Part shown: in pieces, positions 22,915-34,749 of the stretch | Numbering within the stretch: position 1 is the first letter of the stretch | Layout of the letters: each line of letters begins with the position of its first letter | Assembly (NCBI GenBank): GCA_037179385.1 | Contig: CM074195.1 | Span: forward strand, 5,884,438-5,948,437 | Direction: 5' to 3' | DNA length: 64,000 bases | Source of the DNA: Holothuria scabra | Taxonomy: Eukaryota; Echinodermata; Holothuroidea; Aspidochirotida; Holothuriidae | The notes under the pieces: model-generated | What the model saw: only the letters and a program-made list of their open reading frames with translations | Told to the model about the DNA's origin: nothing | Databases searched by the model: none | Position numbers and translations under genes: made by a program

Positions 22915-23141
22915 CAGGCAGGAAGTGTATAAGGTCGTAAAAATATTTTTAATTTAAAATTGAAACAAAGCAGATAAAGTGAGTTCTACCAAAAGACTTA
23001 TATGTTTCAAGTGAATAAATTTAAACATGTTATATCTCAACTCAGGAATGTCCTTTGAAGATGGGAGTGCCATGGATTGTTAAAATGTATTTTTCATGCT
23101 TTGTACTATATATTTTTAATTTTTTTGACTTGAGGTACACT
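22915..23141. mobile_element. Right arm of TTAA-flanked MITE
   Basis: Ends 'tgacttgaggtacact' followed by TTAA (23142-23145), identical to the right end of the complete element at 29358-29373. It contains 'ggaatgtcctttgaagatgg'. The left half is missing. Confidence 0.65.
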
Positions 23142-23145
23142 TTAA

Positions 23146-23216
23146 TGAGACGAAATTAAGGAGCCGGACTATGAGGAGGCAAACTATAAATAGACAGATA
23201 ATGAGATGAACTATGC
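23146..23216 (+). repeat. Degenerate GAGACGAA minisatellite, left part
   Basis: Irregular 14-18 bp units such as 'aatgagacgaaattaa' and 'aatgagatgaactatg'. It resumes at 25473 on the other side of the 2.26-kb transposon, which therefore inserted into it. Confidence 0.6.
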
Positions 23217-23642
23217 ACTCTAAAAAATGGTCAAATTTGATCAAAGCTTGGTCAAATTTTTATTACCATCACAGTCAACTATGACTACCTGGTATTAGTC
23301 AAAATATTGACTCCTCTTAAGTATGTATGAATGTGGTCAAATCGACCCCATTCTTGGTCAAAAATAATTACAAAAGTAGTTAAACTTCATTTAAGACATA
23401 CTAGACATCTTTTCACACAAATAAAAGAAAAACCATGAAAAGTTCTGTCTAAATGGTAAATTTATTTTGACATTATAAGAAACGTACATGCATAAACACC
23501 ACCAGAGGAGTTTCAATGTTCTACCTATAAAAAGTTTATCACGTACGATATTATAAATCATATGTTAAATGACGCATCTCAATCTAAATTCATCCTAACA
23601 AATAGAAGAGGCTGAAAAACGCAAAAGAATTTCAGATTTTAA

Positions 23643-23882
23643 AGGCCTAATCCTTTCCCCCAAACTACATTTTTTTTTGTAGTAATCCACATAAATTTTT
23701 AGTTAACACATGTGCCCTTTGATTGACAGCAAGTTCAAAAAATGCGGAGAACCGAATCTCATATTACAACTGACAGTGTTTTGATGACACAGAAGGTCTT
23801 ACATACTTACTCTAAAGCAATGAACTGAGGTTGTGTCTGGGCGAATATGAACTTAGACAGTTGTGGGGTGGAGCTTACAGGG
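23643..23882. mobile_element. TTAA-type MITE, right end lost (copy of 13199-13474)
   Basis: Left end AGGCCTAATCC preceded by TTAA. The body ('gattgacagcaagttc', 'aatgaactgaggttgtgtct') matches the 13.2-kb copy, but the right inverted repeat is missing, replaced by sequence from 'ggggaagttcaagc' on. It lies inside the 2.26-kb element. Confidence 0.7.
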
Positions 23883-25161
23883 GAAGTTCAAGCAAAAATT
23901 TAGTTTTCATATGTGAAAGAGGAACCAAATCTACACAGTGTGATGAAAGTTCCATGAAATTTGACATGTATTTTTGGAGATATCAATAGATGAAGTCAGT
24001 AAATTTGTATTTCAAAGTGATGTTGAGGGTAGCAGAGATAATAATCACTTCCTCACATCGACAAGGAATGCTTTGTTTCCCTTTGTTTTATCAAACATGA
24101 TGTGTTGACCTTGAAGTTAATACGAATAGGACCCCCCTGTGGGGGATGCAAAGTTTGTAAAGTTCGTTTGCCACTTATGCAATCACATTTTAATAATATG
24201 AGATCGTTTAGGAGAAAATTAAATCGAAAGTTTAAAGGCATGTTTTAGTGGATTTTCACCTCTGTCTTGTCAGAAAAACAAAAATATTCCACACTATGCC
24301 CTTCAAACCCCATCACAAAAAAGCCACAAAAACTTATCTAATGTGGACACATTGTGTCAAGTTCCTTTTGTTTTTCTATAAAATTGAACATCCTGCTTGT
24401 CCTTGAAATTTGATACTGTTGGAATGTTTGAGTATCTTTCCCTGTAGATCTAGCATTACCCTTCACCATACATAGAGTACAACCAACAATATTGCTTAAT
24501 ACTGCCTGCAGCGTCATCATAACTATAAATAAATTGAATGCAATGCAAAATTAATGTGCCACGATGACATCACAGGTATTCCATGAGGCATCAAATTCCA
24601 AGAAAAATCCGCAATACTTTAAAAATTTGCATTTTCCAAACGCTAAAAGCTATGGAGATGCCGTTTCCACCTTTTGAAATATGAAATTTTTCTGCTTATT
24701 TTGAAGTTAACGAATTTTGTCTCCAGAATATGCCTTTAAAGAAAAACAAAAGACTGTGCACTAAATGATGTGGGGGATATGATGTCATATTGTGCTTGCT
24801 TCAAGTTCACTTTTTGTTGAAAATATGTGAACTATACCTGCTCATATTTTAAGAACCACACATCGAATTTCAATGCAAATTTCACCAAAATGCTCAGAAT
24901 ATTAAGCACCCTTCTTACATACCAAATCCTGTTGTGACCTAAAACCCTTTTTTAATGGAGCTTCATTGTGTCGCATCGGTTGGTGTTTGACCCACAGACC
25001 ATGGGACACCTTTATTGACGACAGAGTCATGTGACATTCTCCCGCCACTGTAAATCAACTTTTCCGTTGACCACTCTTGTGTGGTCAATTGGTTTAGTCC
25101 AGCAGCCAATAAAGTTGCCATATTGCTGTTGACTAAGTTAGCATAGTCAGATACAACCAGA

Positions 25162-25335
25162 CGCGTAGCCAGGATTGTGTAATGGGGAGGGTTTTGGTGT
25201 CATAAGGGGGTGGGTTAGGGCACTATGTGTGGGAAAAGTTTAAGAGCGGAGAGAAAAATCCTCTGTTGTAGGTGCTTTTTGCATCGCAAGGTTGGGTCAT
25301 GGGGCGTTCTAACCCCAAAACCCTCCCCGTGGCTA
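25162..25335 (+). mobile_element. MITE with GTAGCCA ends, nested
   Basis: From 'gcgtagccaggattgtgta' to 'cccgtggctac'. Terminal inverted repeat GTAGCCA/TGGCTAC. The body has 'gcatcgcaaggttgggtcat'. The third copy of this family in the window. Confidence 0.6.
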
Positions 25336-25472
25336 CCCCACTGGATACAACGACCTTATGTAATCTACTTTGAATCATTCAGTAGTCATGCATAACACAA
25401 TTTGAACACTTAGAAGTCAGAATAACATTGCCCCCAAAAGTAGTAAACATTTTGACCACTCTTTTTTAGAGT

Positions 25473-25775
25473 TTAGGGACGCGAAATATAAAGAGACGAA
25501 CTTTAATGAGATGAATTTCAGTGAGACGAACTGAAAGGAAAAAAAAAAACTGAAGGGAAGCTGACTAGAATGAGACAACGTAATATGACAATAACTTTAG
25601 TGAAACAACCTTGAATGAAGCAAACTTGGATTAAGGAAACTAACAGAAGACAATCTCCAATGGAACGAAATTAAATGAGACATCAAAATAGAAAAAGGCA
25701 ACGAAAAAATGAAACAAAATCAAATTGGACAACAAAATTTGTTGAGACAACTACGAGACATCAAAATAGGTTGTC
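25473..25775 (+). repeat. Degenerate GAGACGAA minisatellite, right part
   Basis: Roughly 15-18 bp imperfect units: 'aaagagacgaactttaat', 'gagatgaatttcagt', 'gagacgaactgaaagg', drifting to 'gagacatcaaaatag'. The small frame at 25675-25935 reads through it and is not a gene. Confidence 0.65.
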
Positions 25776-26127
25776 CTTTTGGCGTTCCATACTACCCATG
25801 TCAAAAAATGCACATGCTACGCGCGCAGTACGGAGTTACCCTTATCTAAAAATAGACATACATGGCGTCAATGTCACAAGAGGTATTAATTTCCTATCTA
25901 CTGGTTTCACATACTGCAGAACACTGTGTGAATAATGAATGTCTCCTGATGTTTGTTTTGCCTGTACAGTTGGCTGATGTCGATTGTAGAGAAGTCCTCC
26001 ACTCTTCTCCTTTGTGTGATTATGTAGGATTCCTTTGAACATCATCTTACTGGACTAAAAAAGGAAAAGTGTTTGTGCGGTGAACTGTAAATTGTATTTC
26101 ATACAGCTGTGTGATTTTCATTTACAG

Positions 26128-26177
26128 TCTATTTGAAGAACCTTGGAGAAAAACATTATGATGTGTGTACTCGTAAG
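26128..26177 (+). other. Candidate 50-nt internal exon
   Basis: Preceded by 'gtgattttcatttacag' and followed by GTAAGTAT, both close to consensus splice sites. The open frame reads 'YLKNLGEKHYDVCTRK'. No partner exon is established, and I do not recognise the peptide. It could be a real small exon of a split gene or a chance pair of sites. Confidence 0.3.
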
Positions 26178-26764
26178 GTAAGTATACGGACTGGCAGCCA
26201 TATTGTTCAAAGTGTCACACTGACGTTGTCATTGGCAGAGCCACATGGAAGGGGAGGGCAAGGTTTTGGATCGTTTGCAATTGCAACTAAGACAAAATGC
26301 GTTGCAACAGGCAAGATTTGTGGTTTCATAAATGCACTCTCCACACCCCTGTGGCTGGGCAACATGCTCCAGAGCCATTCCATTTTGTAACTTGGCCCGA
26401 GGGTTTTTTTTACTGCCACTGGCATAAAATTCAGTTCAATTCAGCCTCTTACCAGCGGCGGCGCCTAAGGGGGGGGGGGGGGGGGGGGAGCTTGTGGGAC
26501 CTTACTCGTCCCCCATTAGCCCCCAAGTGAAATGAGAAAGTTGATTTTATTCAATTTTAAACACTCATTCAAACAATTTATTAAGTGGAACGTACGACCC
26601 ACGGACCGCATGCGACCCGCCAGTGATTTTGTTGCGGCCCGCGAGATTTCTCAAGGAAAATAAAAATATCAGTCTATTTTACATCATGAAAAACGAGCAA
26701 TGGATTCGCCTTCAATTTCACGAACGACCATGATGAAACGATCCTCCTTACTTTATTTTACATT

Positions 26765-27380
26765 CTTCTTCTCTGCCTGATTACCTCTTATCGCCTGAGG
26801 GAGGAAATGAAGCTCACTACACCCACACTTTATATAACCCTATACCATTTCACGTCTGATTGATCGATTGACAGTAACATATATATTAAAATTTACAAAA
26901 AGTTACGTAACATTTGAGGTTAGCCAACAGGTCAATTAAGCATGTGTTAATTGCTTTTCATGCAGTGTGAACAATGAAAGCTTAGCTCATTTTAGGGCAC
27001 AGATCATGTGACAAACTCAGTTATCAGTTACACCCCATCCCTGGAAGCATTCCCATATGGGCCCCATATCGACAAACATATGGGGCCCATATACCTTTTG
27101 CACCCAAGACCCATATGGGACCCATATGGACCAGCCCAGGAAACCCATATGATGCATATGGGATAGTGCTGGGACCCATTTGGGCAATTGCCCCATATGG
27201 GCCCCAGTACTATCCCATATGGGCATAAGGGCGTACTGGGCTGGCCCATATGGGTCCCATATGGGTCTTGGGTACAAAATAATATGGGACCCATATGGTT
27301 TGACGTATATGGGGCCCACATGGGAATGCTACCTGGGATACCGCCTTTGATGTACTGGGGTGTCTATGTTGCTTTCTCAA
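26765..27380. repeat. Interspersed repeat (pair of 15410-15752), occupied copy
   Basis: Colinear with the 15.4-kb repeat on both sides of an insertion at 27035-27339. Left part 'cttctctgcctgatta' to 'cagttacacc', right part 'accgcctttgatgtactggg' onward. Confidence 0.7.
27035..27339. mobile_element. MITE built from CCCATATGGG palindromes, 305 bp
   Basis: Terminal inverted repeats of ~34 bp with few mismatches (left 'atccctggaagcattcccat', right complement 'atcccaggtagcattcccat'). The interior is a dense array of CCCATATGGG and GGGCCCATAT-type palindromes. Comparison with the unoccupied copy at 15.7 kb defines both borders. Overlapping 'MGPI' peptide frames on both strands are artefacts of the palindrome. 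Confidence 0.8.
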
Positions 27381-27384
27381 GAAG

Positions 27385-27940
27385 AGACGTAACGGCATGA
27401 CGTCCCCTATAATGCGTATCATCACTAGCACTATCACTTAATTGTGACATGGAGTAACCACCTGGGAGTGGTAAACTCCATGTTAATGATCATCAACTCA
27501 CAAACCGATTTTGCACATGAAGTGACCACCATGATTGGTGTGACCTTTTTTGACGCAACGTAACTACACAACTTCGATTTTGATATGACGTCGACATTTA
27601 GGCTTAAACGCGGTTAGTACTATAGCTAGTACAGTTCGGCTTTCAGTGTGACCATGGGACGAACGGTCTAATTCCCTCCTTTTGCGATACGCATAGTGAC
27701 AAGCTTTGCGTCTGACAATATTATCATGAGGCGATGATATTTCCCTTGTTTTGCAAAACTTGTGGTGTTTATAGAAATTATTACCATATAGTACCAGGAT
27801 TACCGTGAAATGAGTCGACGTCACATACGATTATCTCATCGCTCCGTGAGGAGGATGAGATATTGTAGTCACTTTGCCTATGGGGCTATATATGGCAATG
27901 CCAGCTTAAATCGCAATGGTTACTATGGTAACGGTATATT
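27385..27940. other. Stretch without recognised genes
   Basis: No exon or RNA gene. Short frames lack support on either strand. Confidence 0.3.
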
Positions 27941-28014
27941 TTCCCAGGTTACTAGTCTCGAGGTCTAACCCATGGTGAGGTTCCCACGGCCCGCGGGGTG
28001 ACTGAAGGTCCAGG

Positions 28015-28700
28015 GCTGAGAGAGGGGTCAAAACCTGTCCGTGTGTGTGTGTGTGTGTGTGTTGGTGTGTGCGTGTCCAATTTTGTTTTCCTAATATCTT
28101 GTAAACGGCTGGGCCAATCTTCTTCAAACTTGGTGGGATGGTACCTTAGGTGAAACAATTGTATATTAATACACAACCGGAAGTGAAGGTCAAAGGTTAC
28201 AGGTCAAAGGTCAAATTTATTGAAATCACATTTTCTGCTATATTTCCAAAACAAAACGTTCTCCAGACACGAAACTTCACACATATGATTGCATCTAGAC
28301 CTACCAAAATATGTGGTTGCCATAGCAAGAGAGGTCAAAGGTCAAGTGGTAGAGTGGAACAAAAAAATTTCAAGTGATAATTTGTTCGAAAAACAACCTT
28401 TTTGTCCCTAAAACTCCTCCTGGTGGGCTGGACTGATTCTTTTCAAAATATGTAGGTGGGTACCCCAGGGTGGGAACTTATGTCTCCCAGTCCATAGGAA
28501 GTAAAGGTCAAAGGTCACATTTCGCAAAAAAAACACTTTTTTTATATTTTGTACTAAAACTTCAAAAGAAAACCTTCATTTTACATGAAACTTCACAAGC
28601 ATAATACGATGAACTAGTTCTACCAAAATATGTAGTTTCCATGGCAACCAAGGTCAAAGGTCACGTGGCAGGAGGTCAAATACTTTTTTGTATTCACTTT
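28015..28700 (+). repeat. AGGTCA-rich interspersed repeat with (TG)n start
   Basis: Starts with a TG/CG-rich tract and continues as two diverged ~300-bp halves. Each half has 'aggtcaaaggtca'-type direct repeats (near 28190-28215, 28329-28345, 28502-28517, 28649-28664) and 'ccaaaatatgt' motifs. Same superfamily as 33127, 38385, 39290, 59640 and 63663. Non-coding. Confidence 0.7.
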
Positions 28701-28739
28701 AACTCTTAACGGAGGCATTCCACAAATCTGAAAGTTTAA

Positions 28740-29373
28740 AGCATATCTAAAGTCAACAAATTCAAAAATATACATTAAAGACCATGAAAAATAAATTCTA
28801 ACAGTCTAACTTCCATCTTCATAGGACATTCCTGAGCTGAGATATTAAATGTTGAAGTTTATTCACTCAAATTAAACAGTATAACTTCCATCTTCATAGG
28901 ACATTCCTGAGCTGAGATATTAAATGTTGAAGTTTATTCACTCAAATTAAAATGGTACATTGCGCAATAATTTGTGATGTCATTCTTGTACTACTCAAAT
29001 TACAATCTTTGTATTTCTTTGTTTTTCCGAACGTTACTGCACCTTGTACCAAGGTGTGATAGCACTCTTACTCTTATGAGGTGGTGTAATTAATTCAGCC
29101 CTCCTTGTGCAACATGCTATGCAAGCAAACAGGAAGTGTTCAAGGTCATTAAAACATTTTAAATTTTAAAGGGAAACAAAGCATTTTATGTGAGTTTTAC
29201 CACAAGAAAGTCACAAATTATTGCGCAATAGACCAATTTGTTTTAAGGGAATAAACTTCAATATTTTATATCTCAGCTCAGGAATGTCATATGAAGATGG
29301 GAGTTGGACTGTTAGAATTCGTTTTTCATTTTCTTAAATATATATTTTTGAATTTTTTGACTTGAGGTACACT
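28740..29373. mobile_element. TTAA-flanked MITE with ~210-bp inverted arms
   Basis: The arms pair over ~210 bp ('acattcctgagctgagatat' left, 'atatctcagctcaggaatgt' right) and are flanked by TTAA at 28736-28739 and 29374-29377. The left arm holds a direct ~76-bp duplication (28801-28876 and 28877-28951). Partial copies at 10885 and 22915. Non-coding. Confidence 0.8.
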
Positions 29374-29470
29374 TTAAGTGTAATAGCCTAGGCATGATAA
29401 GTTGTACCGATATGTGTGGTTGTCATGGCAACCAAGGACATAGTTCACTTTACATATTGTCAAAGGTTAA

Positions 29471-30389
29471 AGTGAGCATGACACGCCACAAAAACTTTTG
29501 TGTATTGCAAGATTAGATACAGAATTTTACAAATATCATTTCACACCCCATTAAAAACCCGTACAATTCGGCATAAATGATAATCGAAGGAAAACTGCGT
29601 TCGAAATTCAATTTCGAAAAATGCCGCAACAGCTCACCTGACTTTTTGACGCAATTTGCGGCACAAACCCCGCCCTACGTACGGCGCGCATCTAGATGTG
29701 GAACTAATGTAACGCTCGGTAAAGTTACCTAATCATAGCAACCTCATGAAAACGATTGCATCACAATACAGAGTCCAACATACAGAGCCAAAGGCGCGGA
29801 CCATGGTCTGATGGTGGGGATTCGGAGCAAATCATTGGTCAATAGGTTCGCGTGTTTATGCGCGCGAGTAAAAATAGTTTTGTTTTTGTGCAAGAAAGAC
29901 GCGGTTCGGGCGCTATAAAGGACAGCTATGAATATGTATGGACTGACCACAACAAGCACGTCCCCACTAGGGGCGCGTCTTTACTGTATGAGCTGTTCGG
30001 TGAAGATGCTATTGCGAATACTAAGCAGTAACCGTGCAATGCACAATTCACAATGTCAGTGGCCACGCTCACTGCTATTGCCGCACCGGTGTTTGCAATT
30101 ATGTATGCGCTAACACGCGTTACCATGCACATGATTCTATGATTGTGAGCTCTCTGGTACAGTGTTGCTAACCGTGCCTCCAATGACGTCACCATTTTTG
30201 AGACGCCTTCACATACGGTTTTTCGCTTTCGAATTTCAAATGGGCTGAGCCTGGCCTGTAATTGGGAATTCAAAAGGTCGTATTTCGGTATTTATGGACA
30301 TAATTTAGTAGGGAAATCATTCACTTTATGTCAAGGTGTACCCAAAGAACAGTTACCGAGGAACTTACTTTGGCCGTGTCATGCCCACT
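29471..30389. mobile_element. MITE, ~0.92 kb, TTAA or TA flanks
   Basis: Ends AGTGAGCATGACACG and CGTGTCATGCCCACT, with TTAA at 29467-29470 and 30390-30393 (a TA duplication reads equally well). The interior has a 115-codon minus-strand frame (29926-30273) without a transposase motif. Confidence 0.7.
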
Positions 30390-30399
30390 TTAATGTTTT

Positions 30400-31510
30400 G
30401 TAACTAGCCTTTTTTCATCAATTAACATAAATAAGCTAGACTCCTAGGTTAGTACTTCGTAGTAGCAGTCTCGTCTTCACAACTCAAATTCTTTTTTCAC
30501 TAGCTTTTATGCTGCAGTGAGATTTGTTAGTTCCTGCTCGCACTTCACTTTAATAGCCCTTTTATCTAGAGTGTTCTCATATGGTCTATGCAGACAGTTG
30601 TTTTTACTCCAAAGTTGCTATAACTCTTAGGCCTAGTAGTATGAAAGTTAAAGTCCAACCTAGGGCTAGACTTGAAATCTGAAGCTGGTTAACGGTATGT
30701 AGGCTAGGTTTGGTGCTAGACCTACGCAATTCATAGGCTTGAGTTATATCCCAAGATATGAAACTGTGGGTGACTAACATTAGGTTAGGCATAGGGCCTA
30801 CCTATCTTACATATATGTGCCCTTAAAACCTGGCGGTTCTGAAGCATCGCCAAAAAAGGTATGATGGGGTGCCCATCTGCATTAACATAACGTGTAAAAA
30901 TCTTGAAATGACTAAGCTGTTAGGTGCGCATTCGACGGTACACTGAGTATACGTGACAATTTCCTTGCCACGGGCTAGGATTCGCCACAGGCCAGTACTC
31001 AGAAAAGGTTTGTGCGTCGGCCGAAAATCTTCTAACGCCACACGTTCAACATCGCGCACACGCCCGGTTTTTTGATTGAGACGCACTTGATGTGCGTATC
31101 AGCTCGACACACATGAAGTTTGCCGTCGCGTCAAAATGGAGAATACGCCCAGCTAGCGCCTGAATAATAACAATTACGCACTTGTCTAAAGCATCCTCGA
31201 AAGCGTCTTACTTTTATAATCGTTCCGTCCATATCCGTATCAGTTTAGTGTAAGAGCCAAGCTCGTTTTTTTTTCATAGTGTTGCAAGGGGATAACAGCA
31301 TCTTAAAAAATAAATTTGTTCCAAAATCTTAGATAGGCCTACTGGATTAAAAGAGCAAGCGTTACAAAGATTGGGTAGCCTATTTCTCCAGTTCTTTCAT
31401 AATCCGGTGTCAGAATTTAAATATCCAAATCATGTTTTTGGAATAAGGGGTGCGCCTATAGTTGCAAGAACTTGATTGGTCTGTTCCATATTCTTTCCCC
31501 TCGCTATCTT
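30400..31510. other. Stretch without recognised genes
   Basis: An 87-codon minus-strand frame (30823-31086) has no domain features. Nothing else supported. Confidence 0.3.
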
Positions 31511-31514
31511 ACAG

Positions 31515-31691
31515 AAAAACTTCCGTCCTTGGAACGAAAAAAAAAATTGCTTCCCTTGGACTTCAAATAGGAATTTCAAAGGATTGTGGCATGGAGTTTT
31601 AGTGCATGGTATTTTTGTCAATGACATTCTACTGCAGTATGAAAACAGCACAGATGAAACTTCTAGCACAGAAATTGTTCAAGTTCTGTAA
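31515..31691 (+). other. Candidate terminal coding exon
   Basis: After a good acceptor ('cccctcgctatcttacag') a frame reads 'KNFRPWNEKKNCFPWTSN' on to a TAA, ending 'EIVQVL', with no internal stop over 58 codons. Two Trp- and Asn-rich stretches look protein-like, but I do not recognise a family and no upstream exon is identified. Confidence 0.2.
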
Positions 31692-32091
31692 CCAACTTGC
31701 GCACATGTTATGAGTTATGTAACTCCGTGGATTGCCCTCTTGTTTGTATTTTTGATGGGCCTCTACTATTAACCTAAACACAAATTTGGTTGTGAAATTC
31801 CGAATTTTCCAGTAAATTTACTTGAACTTAACAGGAGAGCCTTTTCGCAAACTAGAATCATAGGCGAACGAGGCGGAGAAGAGGAACACTCCCCCAAAAT
31901 TTCGGGCACAAAAAATCGGGCACAGAATAGGTGTTTTCCCGGCAGAGGTGAAATATAAGTGAAAACATTGCCTGAATTTTCTACCTAGTTCCGGATTTTT
32001 TTTTTATCAAATTCTCGAAAAATGTGCAAATTTTGAAGTGGTTTGGCGGTCTATTTTATGCACCTGAACTGTAACGAAGTTTGGGCAAATA

Positions 32092-32450
32092 CAGGGGCGC
32101 AAATCCCGGGGGGGGGGGGGGGGCAAGGGGGGTCTTCCCCCCTCAAGTGAAAAAGTGAGGGGCCAAATCATAATTTGGCCCCAAAAATTTGAGGAGACAT
32201 AAAAATATGGTCACCTTTTTTCAGTTTTTTTTCGTTTGAAACTGCCTTTCCGAAGCTTCGGAAATGCTAGAACACACGAGCTTAGGGGGCTTCTCCCCCT
32301 CTACCCCCACAAGGGCTTTGCCCCTGGATCCCACCAGGAGCCCTTTGGGGCTTCGCGCTCGCGGTGCCCCCCACGCGTGCACAGTTTATTACTCATGGGC
32401 ACATCATAAGCATTTTCGCCCCCGCTCTCAAACAGAGATTTGCGCCCCTG
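32092..32450. mobile_element. hAT-like MITE, 359 bp, 8-bp TSD GGCAAATA
   Basis: Perfect 14-bp inverted ends CAGGGGCGCAAATC / GATTTGCGCCCCTG and a perfect 8-bp duplication GGCAAATA (32084-32091 and 32451-32458). A CAGGG start with an 8-bp duplication is diagnostic for hAT. The interior holds a 17-G run and GC-rich hairpins ('aatttggcccc'). The intact duplication indicates a recent insertion. Confidence 0.92.
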
Positions 32451-33126
32451 GGCAAATATGTTGTGTCTCCAAACTGGAAGAGTTTTTTACGCCTATGGCT
32501 GACATTCCTAATAAGTAGGCCTACTATAGCAGCTACTATTAAATGTGGCTTTATTACTGAGGTGCTAACATTGAACACTACAATTTAAGTGAGCACTTCT
32601 TGTTGATCTTGAAATGACAACTTATTAATCCAAGATCAACATTACTTAACAACATTAGCTTACTGTATTGAAATTTTACTTTTTGTGACTAAAGATTTAT
32701 ATTGCTTCAAAGTCCTCAGAATTGACGGTTTGAAATCAACAGCATGGCCTTGGTTAAGTGCGGCCCGATCAACTTTTCTGGCCCGTTCACTTATAAAAGA
32801 TTGTCCACCCCTGCCTTAAACCATATGTAACCCGTTGTAGAAATGTCACACATTACAGATGGGCTACGCAATGCAACCAATCAGTGTCTTCAGGCGACAA
32901 AAGTATCTCACGCCTGTTGTAGCATTCGTCAATATAGAAGCTGGAGTTTTGCACAGAACCTACTGCAGTTCCACAGTATGCACTGGCCCGGTGCATAGCT
33001 GCGTGAAACTTAGTTTAGTTTACGGGAACTCCCCAGACGTGTGAACAGAACAGTAGGCCTACATTTTTCAGGGGGCTGCCACGTAGAAGCTCGCAAACAA
33101 ATGTTTTATAAACCGTGACACTTTTT

Positions 33127-33641
33127 GATTCCTTGCCGAAGGCAGGCAAGGAATCTATGCGATGGTGATGTTGTGTGTATGTGTGTATGTGTAAGGGTGT
33201 GTGGGTGTGTATGTATGTGACGCTTTGGCTTGTAAACACGATATCTCAAGAAGGGTAAGTGTGACTAATCTCATATTTGGTGTGTGGGTTGGTCATATTG
33301 AGTAGATGATCCCTATTGTTTTTGGTGGAGATCAAAAATCATTTGAGGGCACGAGAGGTCAAAAGGTCAAAACTTCGTAACACGATATCTCGAGAACCGA
33401 ACATGTGACTATGCTCATATCTGGGTGTGTGGATTGGTCATATTGAGTAGATGATCCCTATCGATTTTCGTGGAAGTCAAAGGTTATTTGGGTTTACAAC
33501 AGGCAAGGGGGATCCCAATATAGGAAGACTGGATGCCTTGCATGTGTACTTTGTGGGCACATTATGGAGCCCTGTTATTTGAAAAACATTGCAAAGCAAT
33601 GTCAATGTGAAAAAAGCTTTACATTTCAGCGGCAAGGAATC
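33127..33641 (+). mobile_element. AGGTCA-rich element with GATTCCTTGCC ends
   Basis: Begins GATTCCTTGCC and closes with GGCAAGGAATC, an 11-bp inverted repeat. A further GGCAAGGAATC lies 18 bp in, so the left end is itself a hairpin. The body has a TG-rich tract, 'tgtaaacacgatatctcaag' and two units with 'ggttggtcatattgagtaga'. Related right end at 38948 and left ends at 42952 and 63663. Confidence 0.65.
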
Positions 33642-34749
33642 ACTAAGCCTTTTGGCTTTCTGGTTTGTTTTTATATCAATTTTTGTTTATTCGACTATTG
33701 AAGACATATACAAGTAATGTTTTGTGAAGCAAGTTTACACAGACGCATAATGCTACATGGTTTAAAAAGGTGATTATATGCCTGGACCCAATATGAAGCC
33801 TTTGAATTTCCACATTGTCCCTTATGGCATGTACTGTGTGACTCCCGTGTTCATATGTTTGTGAATTATCATCATCGGAGCTTATTTTCTGTGTTTAGAG
33901 ACCACCCCGCCCAAGTAGCGTAACCCTCTCTGCGGCGGGGGTAGGGGGAAGTACGCTCCTGATAGGTTCAGCTCTATCCACTCGGATGGAAAAGGAAAAA
34001 ATTAAGGGAAGAGGAAAAGGAGAAACGGAGAGGAGGGGAAAAGAAGAAGGGGGAAAGGGAAAGATATTATTCAGGTTCAGAACTTCAGACAGGCTTCCAC
34101 ATTTTTTGTGTAAATATACTTTTTCATCGGGTTAGCAGTTCTTTAAGTCTCCGTCACGGTGGGCACATGCTTTTCTGTTCGTCCACTTTCAATTTTTCCT
34201 TTGTGGAGACTTTCCTAGGATACTTGCTCGCGAGCTATACGACTCGGACATTAACAGATTGAGCAGTGTACTTGCCCGAGTAACTTCTCAGACTTGTTCG
34301 AGACTGTGGGCGTAAAATTTGTCGAAGCCTGCTTTAGAGAAGAGAGAACTGAGAAGTTCTGACCCTTTTATAATCACCAGAGGAAGTTTCAAGTGAAATT
34401 CTTCATTAATGTCCGCCAGATTAAAGCAAAGAAAAGTTCTGAACAGTTGTTTTTCAAGGATTTCCATCGTACTTATCTGTAACAAAATATGCCGATAATA
34501 CCGTATGTATAGCCCTGATATCGTACTCCAGAGAATCAGTATTTATAGTCGCCCAATTTTCGAAACGAAAGATACTAGGTCTAAGCTAATTTTCGCAGGT
34601 TCGGAATTTCGGGCAAGGGCCTGGAAAAAACCCGGCAGCTATTTTTTAAGACTTAAAAAATCTGGCATGTTTTTAATCACTCTGAAAACTGTTACGAGTG
34701 CTCCAATCCTTTCGAAAATTTGTCTGAACAAAACAACGTATTTCAATGG

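Larger units (their letters stand above)
23217..25472. mobile_element. 2.26-kb non-autonomous DNA transposon with nested MITEs
   Basis: Ends are ACTCTAAAAAA followed by 'tggtcaaa', and the inverse 'tttgaccactc' then TTTTTTAGAGT. 'ggtcaaa' motifs recur inside near both ends. Inside lie a TTAA MITE (23643) and a GTAGCCA-end MITE (25162). No transposase frame is visible. Flanks on both sides belong to one degenerate minisatellite. Confidence 0.6.

Noticed and set aside
27017..27437. Overlapping 'MGPI/YGSH' frames on both strands
   Set aside because: They follow from the CCCATATGGG palindrome array, which reads alike on both strands.
29926..30273. 115-codon minus-strand frame inside a MITE
   Set aside because: No transposase or other motif, and it lies wholly in a non-autonomous element.
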